A stretch of 64,000 nucleotides of DNA, from contig NOKP01000005.1 in the NCBI GenBank assembly GCA_002682825.1, positions 1,240,001-1,304,000 of the forward strand. Reading direction: 5' to 3'. Shown in pieces: positions 33,998-45,649 of this stretch. Position 1 is the first letter of the stretch, and every line of letters begins with the position of its first letter. The notes under the pieces are model-generated. The model saw only the letters and a program-made list of their open reading frames with translations. It had not been told where the DNA came from and ran no database searches. The translations under genes and the position numbers were made by a program. Origin of the DNA: Neonectria sp. B-13 (lineage: Eukaryota > Ascomycota > Sordariomycetes > Hypocreales > Nectriaceae).

Positions 33998-35235
33998 CTA
34001 GCCTTCTATACAATTGTAACAATCCTTCTCAAAGATAAATCTGCCGTTGGGGGTTGGATCTGCGACCCACTCCGCAGAAGGCTTCAGGCCGCGCAAGAAT
34101 CCACAGCCGCCCAAAATAGCTTCATTCCTGTTGGAAAAGATAGCAATGCAGTCCGGCAACCTTGCACACTCATCTGCGCAGAAACTCAAAGTTGAGCGAT
34201 ACGAGGTGATTTCTTCAATAACGTCCGAGTCTGCCCACGCATTTGTAAACTTTGTGTTACCGCACTGTTTGCCTTGAGGAGGAGGTTGAGCGAGAACACA
34301 ACGAGGAGCTTGGGGAGTAACAGTAACATCATCAATGATAAGCTCAGCATCATATGCTCCTCGGCATCCGAGTCTTATTTCAAGGGGTGGGTTTGGAGCA
34401 ATCGCAGTCCGGATGAAAGTTGCTCGGTGCTGGTGGAATCCTAGGCCGGTAGCTGCGAGTGTATTTCTTCGAAGTGTTTGGCCGCTGAGCCAATGCTGAA
34501 TCCAACAGTCGTCAGGCTGAATGATTTGGGATGTGCTGATTTTCCAGTAGTAGGAAAAGAAGTATTCAGTGTTTACCTCCAAATCCAAGAGCGATTGCTT
34601 GAACCCGACAGAGGCACCACTGTCCGGAAGGCGTACAACGCTAGAGGGCACACATTTAGCAACGAAAAAGTAGCGCCTGAGGGTGTTGCTTACGCTGCGC
34701 GCTCACCACAGTGGGCTTCATCTAGGGGTTTTATTTCCGAGGTAGCGCTCCCGTATGCGGTGTTATCCCATCCCCCGTTTTCTTCGAAGCCGGAGTTGCG
34801 GAACCTGTCCAACGCATTGACGGTACAGGTTGACAACGGGCTAGATGTTGAGGTTGTTGAACTGGAGTCACTAATGGTCGTTGATGCTGAGGTATCTGTC
34901 AAGCTGTCTCCCGAGGTGGACGCAGTTGAGCTCGTCGTGCCATCACTCGAAATAGTTATGTCACTTGTTGACGAGGCGTCTATGACCGAAGCGGTTTGTG
35001 TTGAACTGCTCTCTTGGGAAACCACATCCTGTGAGCTGTCGGTGGTGGTTGAGCTGGTGATAGTCGACTCGATGGAGTCGCTTGTTGTCTCGAACAGGCT
35101 CGAAGTTGTCGATGCAGAAGCGCCAGAGGTTGTGGTAAGGATTAAGGTACTGTCCAAAGATGGCTTGCATGGGCCAGCATTAGCACCAAGGAAGTTAAAA
35201 GCCGCAAAAGCGACAACAAACTTGACAATGGCCAT
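33998..35235 (-). CDS. Secreted Ser/Thr-rich surface protein with apple/PAN-like C-terminus
   Basis: Exons 34694-35235 and 33998-34640 join across a 53-nt intron to give 394 aa. The chosen ATG begins a clear signal peptide (MAIVKFVVAFAAFNFLGANA); an upstream in-frame ATG at 35352 would bury it. Residues about 35-145 are almost entirely Ser/Thr with few charges, a typical O-glycosylated stalk. A beta-rich module follows (FRNSGFEENGGWDNTAYGS ... NTEYFFSYYWKI ... AELIIDDVTV), resembling fungal carbohydrate-binding-type domains. The last 80 residues hold six or more Cys in an apple/PAN-like arrangement (QCGN, SFCADECARLPDCIAIF, CGFLRG). No GPI signal is seen. It is probably secreted or wall-associated; adhesion or carbohydrate binding is inferred. 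Confidence 0.85.
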
Positions 35236-36051
35236 GGTGAGACTTGACGGAAAGATGCAGCTCACAAGTAAGGATGGACAAGAGCGAGGATCAGGGCCGT
35301 TAATGTAACGCTGGACAGCAACCGAAGATCTCGCTACAGCAAGCCACATCACAGACTAGAGAAGCCTCGACTCGTAGAATGGCTTGGCATGGGAACTATG
35401 CTCCGGAGGCGTCAATAAAGAAATTCATGGCTGGACTAAGTAAGATCCGTGATTGGAGTGAAACACAGTGACAGGATTATAGCGCTGGGCTAGCAACACT
35501 ATTTGCTTGGCGAGTAACTATAGCGTCGACAAGGCCAGGGGCTTCGTTCAGCTCGTTCGTCAATGCTTCGGCGCTAGACTCCTTTTCGCCGCTTGCCACA
35601 GCAAGATCAAGCGGCTTTTCGAGAAAGTAGCCTGAAGAGGCAGGGGAAGCCTCAAGTCCTCATAGCTGGTTGTATCCTGTGTAGTTGGACGTGCTAGCAG
35701 TAGGGATATGGAACAATATGCTGACTATATACGGCCAACAAGATGAGGTTTGGAAACTGAAGTCTGTATTAATTTTAGGACTTGCAAATGCCGCGTCGCA
35801 TGACTGCCCACCACAATCCCATTTGGGATTGTTCAGTAAAACACTATTCGATTCCAATGCAGCGTAATTTCCTCCTCGACCAAAATTCGTTTCTGTATCA
35901 ACCCAAATCGCTGAGGTTGTAATACAACGTCGTCAAGTTTGGGGTCTGAAGACAACATAAACCTTTCTGTTGTGCGAACCACCACGACTTGATCTGTCCT
36001 AAAACTCGGGCATATCATAGATATTTTCAGGATCTGATTTGAAAGTTAGTT
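35236..36051. other. Spacer with a possible minus-strand coding relic
   Basis: About 800 bp. On the minus strand, 35,660-35,510 reads GYFLEKPLDLAVASGEKESS then EALTNELNEAPGLVDAI before a stop. This looks protein-like but has no start or recognised family. Nothing else is supported. Confidence 0.35.
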
Positions 36052-38675
36052 TTACAATGCTCTTGTTGTGCGGGGAGTGACGGAGAAAATACCCTTGCCG
36101 TGAGTCGTGATGTAGGTCCTAACCTCTTGAACCCTCTTGTCAATCTCCTTGAGGGCATCATCGAGCTTGACCTTTTGGTTCTGTCCAGCAGCAGCCTTGA
36201 CTGCTCTCTTCGCCACATCAAATCTACTCACAGAATTGACCAGCATCATATCGAACGGTGTGGTCGTGCTGCCCTCCTCTTTGTAGCCCTCGACACTCAT
36301 TCGGCTGACGCCCGGGCGTCCAAAGAGCAGCCCTTGCAGCTCAGATGTATACCCGTGATAGTTGAAGCATAGCGGTTTGTCTTCAGTGAACATATCGATG
36401 AACTCGGACTGGCTGAGCGCATGCGGGTGGCGCGATTCAGTCGCAAGGACCATCAGGTCCGTGACGTTGACCACGCGGACTCGCAGGTCTGGTACAAGAG
36501 ACCTGAGTAGCTCAGCTGCTTTGACGACTTCAAATGTTACTTCGACGCCGATGCCGACGATCACGACGTCGGGAGTCTTCCCGTCGTCCACAGATGCGAA
36601 TTTCCAGACCGAGGCGCCTTTCCTACAATGCTCTGCGGCATCTTCTGCGGACAGATAGACGGCTGTTGGCTGCTTCGAGCCGATCATGAGATTGACGTAG
36701 TTCTTCGATTTCAGACAATGATGCACTGTGCTGAGGAAGCAGTTGGCATCCGGTGGTAGATACACCCTGGCCGCCTTGGCCTTCAAGTTCAGCACAGCTC
36801 CGATGAAAGACGGGTTTTGGTGCGAGAAGCCATTGTGCTCCTGGCGCGCCCAGGTGCTGGTCTCGATGTAGTTGATGGAGCTGAGGTCGCCTCTCCACTC
36901 GACCTCGCCCGCGATTTTGTTGAACTTGGAGTATTGCACCATCATCGTGTGGATAATTCCTAGGAATGACTCGTAACTCGGGAACAAAGCAGTTCGGCCC
37001 GTGAGCGTGTAGCCCTGCATAAAACCCTGGCAGCAGTGCTCTGACAAGATCTCAATGACGCGGCCTCCATTTCCGCGGGAGTACTCGTCCCATTGGAAGT
37101 TCCGACCCGTATGTTCGAAGACGGCACTCAACTTGTTACTCTCAAGCTCATCAGGCGAAAAGACTCGAAAGGACTTGGGGTTTTCTACCATGACCTTGTC
37201 CAGAAACTTGCCTGTCTCTGCCATGCAACTGCTTTCCTGGAACTTCTGGACAGCAAAGGGCTCCCAGTCGGGCATACTCAGAGCTAAGTAGGAGTCATAA
37301 GTTCGCTTCAACTGACCAAGTCTCTTGGCGTCCTTTTGGGGTATAATATCCTGAATACTCTTGGATGGTTTGCCGTCTTTTAGCAGCCTGCCAGCGTCGT
37401 AAGTTTGGAGCCAGGATTGAAGAATCCGAAGATGTTTTTCTTCTTTGTTCGCATTCGGCACGGGAATCTGGTGAGAGTGAAAGGAGCCTTCAATGAACTC
37501 GCCATCCACTTTCTTCGGGCCGGTCCAACCCTTGGGCGTCCGGAGAACGATCATTGGCCATCGTGGCTTTACAATGGGCTTGCCTTGTCGAGCGGCGTCC
37601 TGGATGGTCTTGATCTCGCTCACAGCCCACTCCAGAGCACTCGACAATTCAACGTCGATCTGGCTGAGAGTCTCCACGATACAGACTTGGTAGCCGTATC
37701 CTGTGAAGAGGCTAACAAGCTCCTTGTCGTCCATGCAGCCGAAAATAGTGCGCTCGCTGATCTTAAATCCGTTGACGTGGAGGATGGGGATGACAGCTCC
37801 GGACTCGGCGGGATCCAGGTACTTGATGGAGTGCCAGGCTCTTGGTAGAGTTAGCAATAAAGTCAGTTCTCAAGCATTTAGGCGTCACTTACGCTGCGGT
37901 TGGACCACTCTCGGCCTCTCCGTCACCCACTACACAAGTGACTATGAGATCAGGGTTGTCCATCACAGCACCAAATGATACCGCTAGAGCATAGCCTAGC
38001 TCACCACCCTCGTGGATGGCGCCAGGTGTCTCCGAGTTGATGTGGCTTGAGTTGTGTGAGCCTCGAATCAATGTCTGAGAGGTGGGGACTTACCTGGGAA
38101 AGCCTCCTGGCACCGAGAACCCAGTGATCAGATTCCGTAGTCCATCTTCGTTGACCGCGTAGCGCTTGGGGAAGAATTTCTCTAGAGAACCCTCGATCCA
38201 GAGTGAGGCCAGAGCAGCCGGAGCACCATGGCCAGGCCCGATGACGAAGATAACGTCTAGATCATGCTTCCGGATTAAGAGGTTGAGGTGAGACCATACA
38301 AGAATGAGACCAGGGCATGTTCCCCAGTGCCCTAAGAGGGTCAGTCAAGCACAAAGGAAGTGGTTAGGGTGCCGCATACCTAACAACCGCGGTTTGACGT
38401 CCTCTAGCACCAAGTCCCTTTTGATCATCACATTGTCTCTGAGGAAAATCATGGCTTTGAAACTCTTAGCGCTGTAAATCACTCGCATTTCTCGTCCCCT
38501 AATGACACTTACACCCAGCAATGTAACAGGCCGCTTGTTGAAAGTCCTTCAACGATTGTGCCACATCCTTGTCCAGTGAAATCTGAGTCACCTTTGCAGC
38601 GAGCTCCAAAGTCTCGTCCGGCAGCTGACTCGGCAGAGGCGGCGGGTTCGCCTGGTTCAGCACTTCTCCTGGCAT
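36052..38675 (-). CDS. phkA: Xylulose-5-phosphate/fructose-6-phosphate phosphoketolase
   Basis: Five minus-strand exons, 38515-38675, 38380-38471, 38094-38331, 37893-38045 and 36052-37840, encode 810 aa, the family's usual length. The start is [15 protein letters not shown]. Motifs in order are [52 protein letters not shown] and the thiamine-diphosphate/Mg site [12 protein letters not shown] (Gly204-Asp-Gly-Glu207), then [13 protein letters not shown]. The enzyme splits xylulose-5-P or fructose-6-P with phosphate to acetyl-phosphate plus glyceraldehyde-3-P or erythrose-4-P in the cytosol, bypassing part of glycolysis. Intron 1 (43 nt, GTGTAA donor) is the shortest and least certain join. A divergent catalase gene starts 888 bp away. 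The symbol is by homology to the Aspergillus gene. Confidence 0.95.
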
Positions 38676-39563
38676 CTTGGATTAGACACCTGACTCTTAG
38701 GTTGCAGTAAGACAGAGACTAGAGCACTCGAAAGACTAAGATGGATGAAAGCTGTGTTTGCAAAGGCGCAGAATATTCGATTGCGACAGTGCACCGGCTT
38801 CTGCTGGAGACCTTTCTGTTACGGGAAATGGACGACGCGTGGCGACGTCAAGATATGTGTATGGATGACGTCATTTGACGTCGTTGACCAGCATCTCCTC
38901 CTTCCAAGACATGGAAAAATGCTGCTTACGGTTTACTGCCGTGTCAACTCGATAATGGGGAAATCTAAATGTGTTCTAGAACACGTGAATGATGAGCGCC
39001 ATATGTACGTATTGGGGAATGATCTACAATCGATGACGCTCAAATTTCGACCTCGCTACGTTTCACGCGAGAGTCGCACCAAGCCCTGCGTTCTCAGCAG
39101 CATGGCCAAAATTCCCGTTGATAATTGCCGGGCTAAGTGCGAACTATTTGTAATTGAATGGCTGACAGAGGTCAATGGCACTGGTGCGGCCCGGTCCCTC
39201 GGAGGTGAGCTCCGGCACTCGTTGTCTCTGTAGCTGTACATCTCGCGTCTCAAGGAACCGTTGGGGACCACTAAGATCGTGCGGTTTAGTAACCGGTGGC
39301 ACATCGAGGAGCTTGACTATGTACTGCTACGTGTAATTCGAGGGATGAAATTCTTCCTCGTCCTAGAGCACCTGCTTTGGGTTGCGCTCTCCCCGCTCCA
39401 ACGAGAAATGAACGTGTCCTGACGTCAACCAAATGTGCTTCGCGAGGGGATAAGGCAAGTAAGTATTTGGTAATAGACTATTGGTCACGCATAAATACGC
39501 CTTGTAGACCTCTTGCCCTCGAATGCCTGTTTCCCCTTCTTCACATCTGTCCAACGACAAGAG
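38676..39563. promoter_or_regulatory. Shared intergenic region of divergent phosphoketolase and catalase genes
   Basis: 888 bp separate the two ATGs. Short frames within it are not gene-like. Joint regulation of the pair is possible, but I recognise no specific binding site. Confidence 0.35.
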
Positions 39564-41847
39564 ATGGCTCATATCTTGCCCGAATCCGTCAAACAAGCAG
39601 TCATGGGATCCAAAGGAGGCGCAAATGCGAAGCACGACCAACTGGCGGCCAACATGGTCGAACCTTCTGAGAATACGAGGATCACGTCCGACTTTGGCAC
39701 AAAGCAGACCAACACCGATCACTGGCTGAGTGTGAACAACCCAGAGAAGACTGGGCCGATGCTTTTGGAGGATGGCTTTGGTCGCGAGAAGGTATTGATC
39801 TCCGCATAGCGCTTGCTTTCAGATGCAGTTCTGACGCAAATGCTAGATTCACCGTTTCGATCATGAGCGTATCCCCGAGCGTGTGGTCCACGCCCGCGGC
39901 GCCGGAGCTTTTGGCACCTTCAGGCTCTTCGAATCCGCCGAGGATGTCTCCCATGCCGGTGTCTTGACCGACACCTCTCGTGAAACGCCTGTATTTTTGC
40001 GCTTTTCCACCGTATTGGGCAGTCGTGGCTCGGCTGATACTGTTCGCGACGTCCGTGGCTTCGCCATCAAGTTTTACACGGAGGAGGGCAATTGGGACAT
40101 GGTCGGCAACAACATCCCCGTTTTCTTCATCCAAGACGCCATGAAATTCCCGGATGTCATCCACGCTGGAAAGCCGGAGCCTCACAATGAGATTCCGCAA
40201 GCGCAGTCTGCTCACAATAACTTCTGGGACTTCATGTTCATGCACTCGGAGGCCACGCACATGTTCATGTGGGCCATGTCGGACCGAACAATCCCTCGAT
40301 CGTTCCGCATGATGCAGGGCTTTGGCGTCAACACCTACACTCTCGTCAATGCCCAAGGTGAACGTCACTTTGTCAAGTTCCACTTCACCCCCGAGCTCGG
40401 GGTTCATTCCCTCGTCTGGGATGAGGCCCTGAAGCTGGCCGGTCAGGACCCCGACTTCCACCGCAAGGACCTTATCGAGGCTATCGAGAGTGGCGTGTTC
40501 CCTAAGTGGAAGTTTGGAATCCAGACGATTCCTGAGGCCAAGGAGCATGACTTTGATTTTGACATCCTTGATGCTACCAAGGTGTGGCCCGAAGATCTTG
40601 TGCCCGTCCGCTACATCGGCGAGCTGGAGCTGAACCGCAATGTCGACGAGTTCTTCACCCAGACGGAGCAGGTTGCATTCTGTACCGCTCACGTTGTACC
40701 TGGCATCGGCTTCTCGGACGATCCTCTCCTTCAGGGTCGCAACTTCTCCTACTTCGACACCCAGTTGAGCAGATTGGGCACCAACTGGCAGGAGTTGCCT
40801 ATCAACAAGCCAGTTTGCCCCGTCATGAACTTCAACCGCGATGGTGCCATGCGACACACTATTTCCAAGGGCAAGGTCAACTATTGGCCCAATCGCTTCG
40901 AGACTCAGCCTCCCGCTACCAAGGAAGAAGGCGGTTACGTGGACTACGCCCAAAAGGTTGAGGGAATCAAGCAGCGAGCCAAGAGCGAAAAGTTCAAGGA
41001 GCACACTTCACAGGCCGAGCTGTTCTACAACTCGTTGTCCGAGGTCGAAAAGTCGCATGTTACCGCTGCCTTGTCATTTGAGCTAGATCATTGTGATGAG
41101 CCTGTTGTCTACGAGCGGATGACACAGCGACTGGCTGACATCAATCTCGGCCTTGCTCAATCAGTTGCAGAGATGGTCGGTGGACCAAAGCCAAAGGAAT
41201 CAGCTCGAACTCACCACGGCCGCTCAGCCAAGAAATTGAGCCAGATGGACTTTCTCCCTGAGAAGCCTATCATTGCCACTCGCCGGGTTGCCATCATCAT
41301 TGCCGATGGTTACGACCCGATCGCGTTCACTGCTGTTTGCGGAGCACTGAAAGGTCTCAAAGCCATTCCAATGATCATTGGGCCGCGTCGATCTGCCATC
41401 TTTTCAGCTAGCGAGGACTCGTCCAGCGACAAAGGCATCGTCCCAGATCACCACCTGGAAGGTCAACGCAGCACCATGTTCGATGCCATCTTCATCCCCG
41501 GCGGTGCAAAGTCCATCGAGACGCTATCAAAGAATGGCCGAGCATTGCATTGGATCCAGGAGGCGTTTGGGCACTTGAAGGCCATCGGCGCAACCGGTGA
41601 GGCAGTGGCACTTATCAACAAGGCCATTCAGCTGCCTGCCGTGGCCCTGTCGACGGACGAAGCTAGTGACGTTGTAGAGAGCTATGGTGTAGTCACACTC
41701 AAGAATGCGTACCCGGAGAGCTTGAAGGAGATCGGCAGTGTGGCCAAGAATGCAAAGGGCTTTCTTGAAAAGTTTGTCTACGAGATTAGCCAGCATCGAT
41801 GTTGGCAGAGGGAGCTTGATGGGCTCAACACTATGGTAGCGTACTGA
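39564..41847 (+). CDS. catA: Large-subunit catalase with C-terminal DJ-1/PfpI-like domain
   Basis: Exons 39564-39791 and 39847-41847 (55-nt phase-0 intron) encode 742 aa, the size of clade 2 large catalases. Residues 89-101 hold the distal-heme motif with His91 ([13 protein letters not shown]); VGNNIPVFF gives Asn164; [15 protein letters not shown] gives the proximal heme ligand Tyr378. The catalase core is followed by the helical linker and, from about residue 554, a flavodoxin/DJ-1-like domain ([20 protein letters not shown]) as in HPII and fungal catalases. No signal peptide is present, so it resembles the intracellular, spore-associated CatA/CAT-1 type rather than secreted CatB. It breaks down hydrogen peroxide. 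The symbol is by homology. Confidence 0.95.
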
Positions 41848-42031
41848 GGATGGATTTTATCCAAGAGGAGGGACACCAAGTGTATTTCCATATTAATATC
41901 TAGGATGAGCTTGGAGCGGTGTAGCATCTAGGTAATCCATAATGAGTATTCTGAGCTGAAGTAAGCCCACCTGCATCGTCATTCTGCCTTGCTAGCTTCC
42001 TTGGCTTCATTCTTAGCCCTCTTAGCATTAC

Positions 42032-42820
42032 TCAGTATCCTAACTCGCGAAAACGCCCCAGTACAAATGCATGGTACTCCTGGGCCGTCATGAAGTCATC
42101 ATCATCACTATCTTCGTCTATGATGTGATATCCATGATTGACACTTTCTATCGCATGATCTATGCCCATGCAAAGGGGGCATAGAACCCGCACACCACAG
42201 TCGGCACGACTAGACGGGCCTAGGAAGTTATCGGTTGCCTCCTTGCCATCCCTGCATCCGGCGCACAGTATTCTTATGCCACCGCAGATCTGGCAGTCGC
42301 CATACTCGACCCAGGAGATGATGTCTGGCACGGTGACGTTGGCGAAGAGCGTCTTGATGTCGGATTTCAGAGTCGCCGTGTGGATCTCAATTACAAAAGC
42401 ACGGTTGAAGTTGTCCGGTAGGCTAAGCGGCCGTTCGTCTCCTTCATATTCGCCAACGCTGTCAGGGTGGGTGATGCAGTGCTCGTATACTGCGACGTCC
42501 CAACCGCAGTCGAGACTGCCGCATAACTTCTGCTGTTCGACCTGCTCGCAAACGAGAGTTGGTCCATCGACGCCTTGTTCTATGCATCGGGGCCGGACCA
42601 GGCAGAAGGCTTGGCTGTCGATATCTCCGGTTGCCATAGTGAGGATCTGAAACCATATCTCCAGGGGAAGTTGTTTGCGGCCTTGCTTTGTGACGACATT
42701 AGCTGGAGAGCGACGCACGAGAGTATCGACAAAGCTGGGTCCGAGACAGGTCGTATTCAAGATGAGGACTGGTCTCCACTCGACCAATTGGTCGAGCTCC
42801 GTACAGCTCACAGCCTTCAT
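42032..42820 (-). CDS. F-box-like protein of unknown function
   Basis: A single minus-strand exon of 262 aa. RKQLPLEIWFQILTMA near residues 48-63 is an F-box-type helix (LPxEIxxxIL). The rest has several Cys pairs (CQICGGIRILCAGC, RVLCPLC) that could bind zinc, an acidic patch (DEDSDDDDF) and a helix at the C-terminus. F-box proteins link substrates to SCF ubiquitin ligases, but no substrate domain is recognised. The long frame and balanced composition argue that it is real; an intron or alternative start cannot be excluded. Confidence 0.6.
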   Translation of the reverse strand: MKAVSCTELDQLVEWRPVLILNTTCLGPSFVDTLVRRSPANVVTKQGRKQLPLEIWFQILTMATGDIDSQAFCLVRPRCIEQGVDGPTLVCEQVEQQKLCGSLDCGWDVAVYEHCITHPDSVGEYEGDERPLSLPDNFNRAFVIEIHTATLKSDIKTLFANVTVPDIISWVEYGDCQICGGIRILCAGCRDGKEATDNFLGPSSRADCGVRVLCPLCMGIDHAIESVNHGYHIIDEDSDDDDFMTAQEYHAFVLGRFRELGY

Positions 42821-43441
42821 GGTTCAAATCTTTGTCGAGGGTTGTTTTGGGGTGGGCTATGTGGTTGTGTCGGGATATTTCCGACTGCCAAATGGCCTGG
42901 TGATGATGCAAGCGATGTATATTTATACAGGCTACAGCAACCGTTATTGTCGACCTTTGCGCACAACTTTTGCTGTCAAACTTTTTCAAAGACAACTTTA
43001 TCACGCCAGTTTTCACATCCCGCCCAACCCTAAGGAGTAGACCTGGATGGCTCAAAGCATCGATGAAGCTGGTTCTATCATGTGACTAACCAGCAGTCGT
43101 GACCAGGCAGGGAGCAGAATCCACCTCGGACCGAAGCCAAACGTCGTCTAGCAGGCCTCTTACTGGGCAAGAAATGAGTCTTGGCCATGTACTGTTGTCT
43201 ATTTGCCCAATAAGTTGATCGGCATTTCTCGGCAACTTGATTGCTCTCAACGTATTCAAGGGCTTCGCAATTGGGGGGGCAGAATCGATTCATCATTATC
43301 TGAAAGACTCAGCGGTTGGTTCACGTTCATCCATCCGTCAGCCTACTATGAATAATCTGGAGATGATATTTCTTCGAGTTCCAAGGACCTCCCGATCATC
43401 ACCGACCTGCCCACCAATTCCCCTGGTCTGCTAGCAGATCA
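42821..43441. other. Spacer upstream of the F-box-like gene
   Basis: About 620 bp with no supported gene. It holds the presumed promoter of the minus-strand F-box-like gene and the 3' end of the small secreted protein gene. Confidence 0.35.
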
Positions 43442-43675
43442 CTAGGGAAACCAGGCTGGCAGGTAGTCGCCGTAACCCCAGTAATTTTCGGGTCCCAGAG
43501 GATGGCCCGCACACATGCGCAGGTCTTCCATCTTAACCCCCTCCGGGAGGTCTGCTGGGTCAACCTTCATGACTCCAAGTCGTCCACATATCTTTACGGG
43601 GTCGACTTCATCATCTGGGGCAGCAGCCCAGATGACAGTGGCGCAAGCAGCGACTAGAAGGGCCTGCACTTTCAT
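43442..43675 (-). CDS. Small secreted protein, 77 aa
   Basis: A single-exon frame with a signal peptide (MKVQALLVAACATVIWAAA) leaves a mature protein of about 58 residues. It has two Cys spaced 24 apart (KICGRLGVM and LRMCAGHPLG) and an aromatic C-terminus (ENYWGYGDYLPAWF). The block CxxLGVMxVDxxxLPEGV...CAxHP recalls a family of small secreted proteins I associate with Sordariomycetes, of unknown function. One disulfide is likely. It could be an effector-type protein, but size and secretion are the only evidence. Confidence 0.7.
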   Translation of the reverse strand: MKVQALLVAACATVIWAAAPDDEVDPVKICGRLGVMKVDPADLPEGVKMEDLRMCAGHPLGPENYWGYGDYLPAWFP

Positions 43676-45649
43676 CGTCGGTGGTTTTTACTAACGTCGG
43701 GTAAGTATTGTAGCTTTCTAGTTGTGGCGAGGATTTGCTGACCTTGTCCTGCAAGTCAAGTGATTGGAATATCACGGAGTAGGTGGTGGTGGTAAGACCG
43801 TTGGTAGTTGAGTTCTTGAAGATAAGATATAAAGTTGTAAGACTGAGTACTGTAGCTTATGAGAGACAGTTTAAAAACAACAATGGTTACGGGGACGTCT
43901 TCTCGTTATTAAGTAGTCGCAATTCATCAATGCATCTACGCATACGTATCGCTGGCTGATTGGCGAGCTCATTTCCCTGCTTGTTCTTGGTTCTATGACC
44001 CGCGTGGCTTGTGTTTGCTCGTGTTCGCTCGTATCTTCATTCAACCATGCTTGCTAAGTTGCTGCCTGCTAGTTAGACCTGCTTGAAGACTATTGCGCAA
44101 ACTGAACACTGTGGCATAGCTAGTTCGTTGTCGTAGTCTGTTATTTTCCCTTGCTGCTAGCAGACTGCAAGGGTGAGTGAGTCACTAAGCCCGCGAGTCA
44201 ACACGAAACGTGGTCTTTTGGCTGAATCCTTCCGACAGCTCAGCCGCCTTGACCATCAATTGCCGGCCGCCTGTTTCAATAATAGAGCCATCACCTTGTC
44301 AAATTTCAGAAGTGTGCTTTTTGTCTCCTATTCAATTCTCCATGGATATTATTAAGTCCCAACTTCTCCAAGTTCAACTGTAAAATGGGAACCAGTGGCT
44401 GCAACATTCGTCGAGCGAACAGTGCAATGAAACGGACATTCTCTCAACTGTGGAGGTCATGGTTCGATTAAGATATTTGCTTGTTATTGTTACTCTTGTA
44501 GAGATAAAACGGTCACGGAAATCGGTCGTTCAGGGCTTAGAATGCTTGTCTCCATTGATGACCCAGTCACGGTGAGCAAGATTATACTTTAACATATTGT
44601 TTCATTAAACGCTTTAGCTGGTAACGGCCAGAGTCGCTGCCTATCATTGGCCATCGAAGCAGATATTTTTCTTGTCACTTTCAATGCCAGCTTATTACAA
44701 GGTCATTGCTTATCAACGGACGGGACCATCATTGAGTTAAACAACGAACAACAGGCGGGAAAGAAATGGAATCTTCAAGCTTGGTGCTGCATACAAAAAA
44801 CAACACAGAAATGCACCAGGGCATGTCGCAATCTTTAGGCCAAGCAAGACCCAACTCAGCTCATTTGCTCTCTCGGTATGCCAGTGCCCGATTTCTCAAA
44901 GTCGAAAACCAATTGTGCAGGCTAACTCCTTCTGTCTCGCCATGGCATGGTCATGTCCCTCCAGACTAATGAAGACTCCGCTAACAATTGCACAATGATC
45001 TAGCGCACATTTTGGAAGGTGCGGGGAAGGAAGGATCCAGGAACAAGGACAAGCCAAGAATGAAACCACAACCCACGAGCCGCTCGGATTGATCAGGCGT
45101 GGTGAAAATTTCTTGTCGAATCGGCGGGGAAGTCCTGGGGTAGAGCCTAGAACCCCATTCGACTGAGGCAACGTCACCAATATCCAATCACTCTTGCCGG
45201 CATGACCAACGACAACTAGCAGATCCACCATCCCCTAAGCTTCAATTACGTACAGCTTATCCAATGCCCAAATCCTCTATGCTGCGAACTAGGAGTCTTC
45301 AAGTAAGGAGAAGTCTAATTGCCCTTCTCATTACGTTACAAGTGGGAAAAGTTCATATTTTCTCAACCTAACACTGGCCGAGCAGGTTGAAGCATACAAA
45401 CTATGACCCTACCTTTGCAATACGTAGCCAGGGCCCTGTCCGACTTCGCATCACGCAACTATGAGGGGTCGCTGCAAATCAAGGCGCAGAATCACTCAAC
45501 GTGATCCTCCTGGCCTCCATTCAGTGCTGCAAAATCTCATTTTTCAGGTATTTATAGAGGTAGGTTGAGCAGCGTGATTGCCTTTTGACAACACTCGCTT
45601 CACCTTTCAAACATTCTCTTGCACACAGCCATCCCAACCTCTTCGAATC
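43676..45649. other. Intergenic region of 2 kb
   Basis: Ordinary composition with short unconserved frames only. The right end is the promoter of the glutamine amidotransferase gene. Confidence 0.4.

Noticed and set aside
34478..35308. 276-codon plus-strand frame
   Set aside because: Antisense to the Ser/Thr-rich secreted protein; its Val/Glu/Leu repeats are the complement of Ser/Thr codons.
39682..41004. 440-codon open frame on the minus strand
   Set aside because: Lies antisense to the catalase gene, whose motifs are complete; the open antisense frame reflects codon bias of the sense strand.
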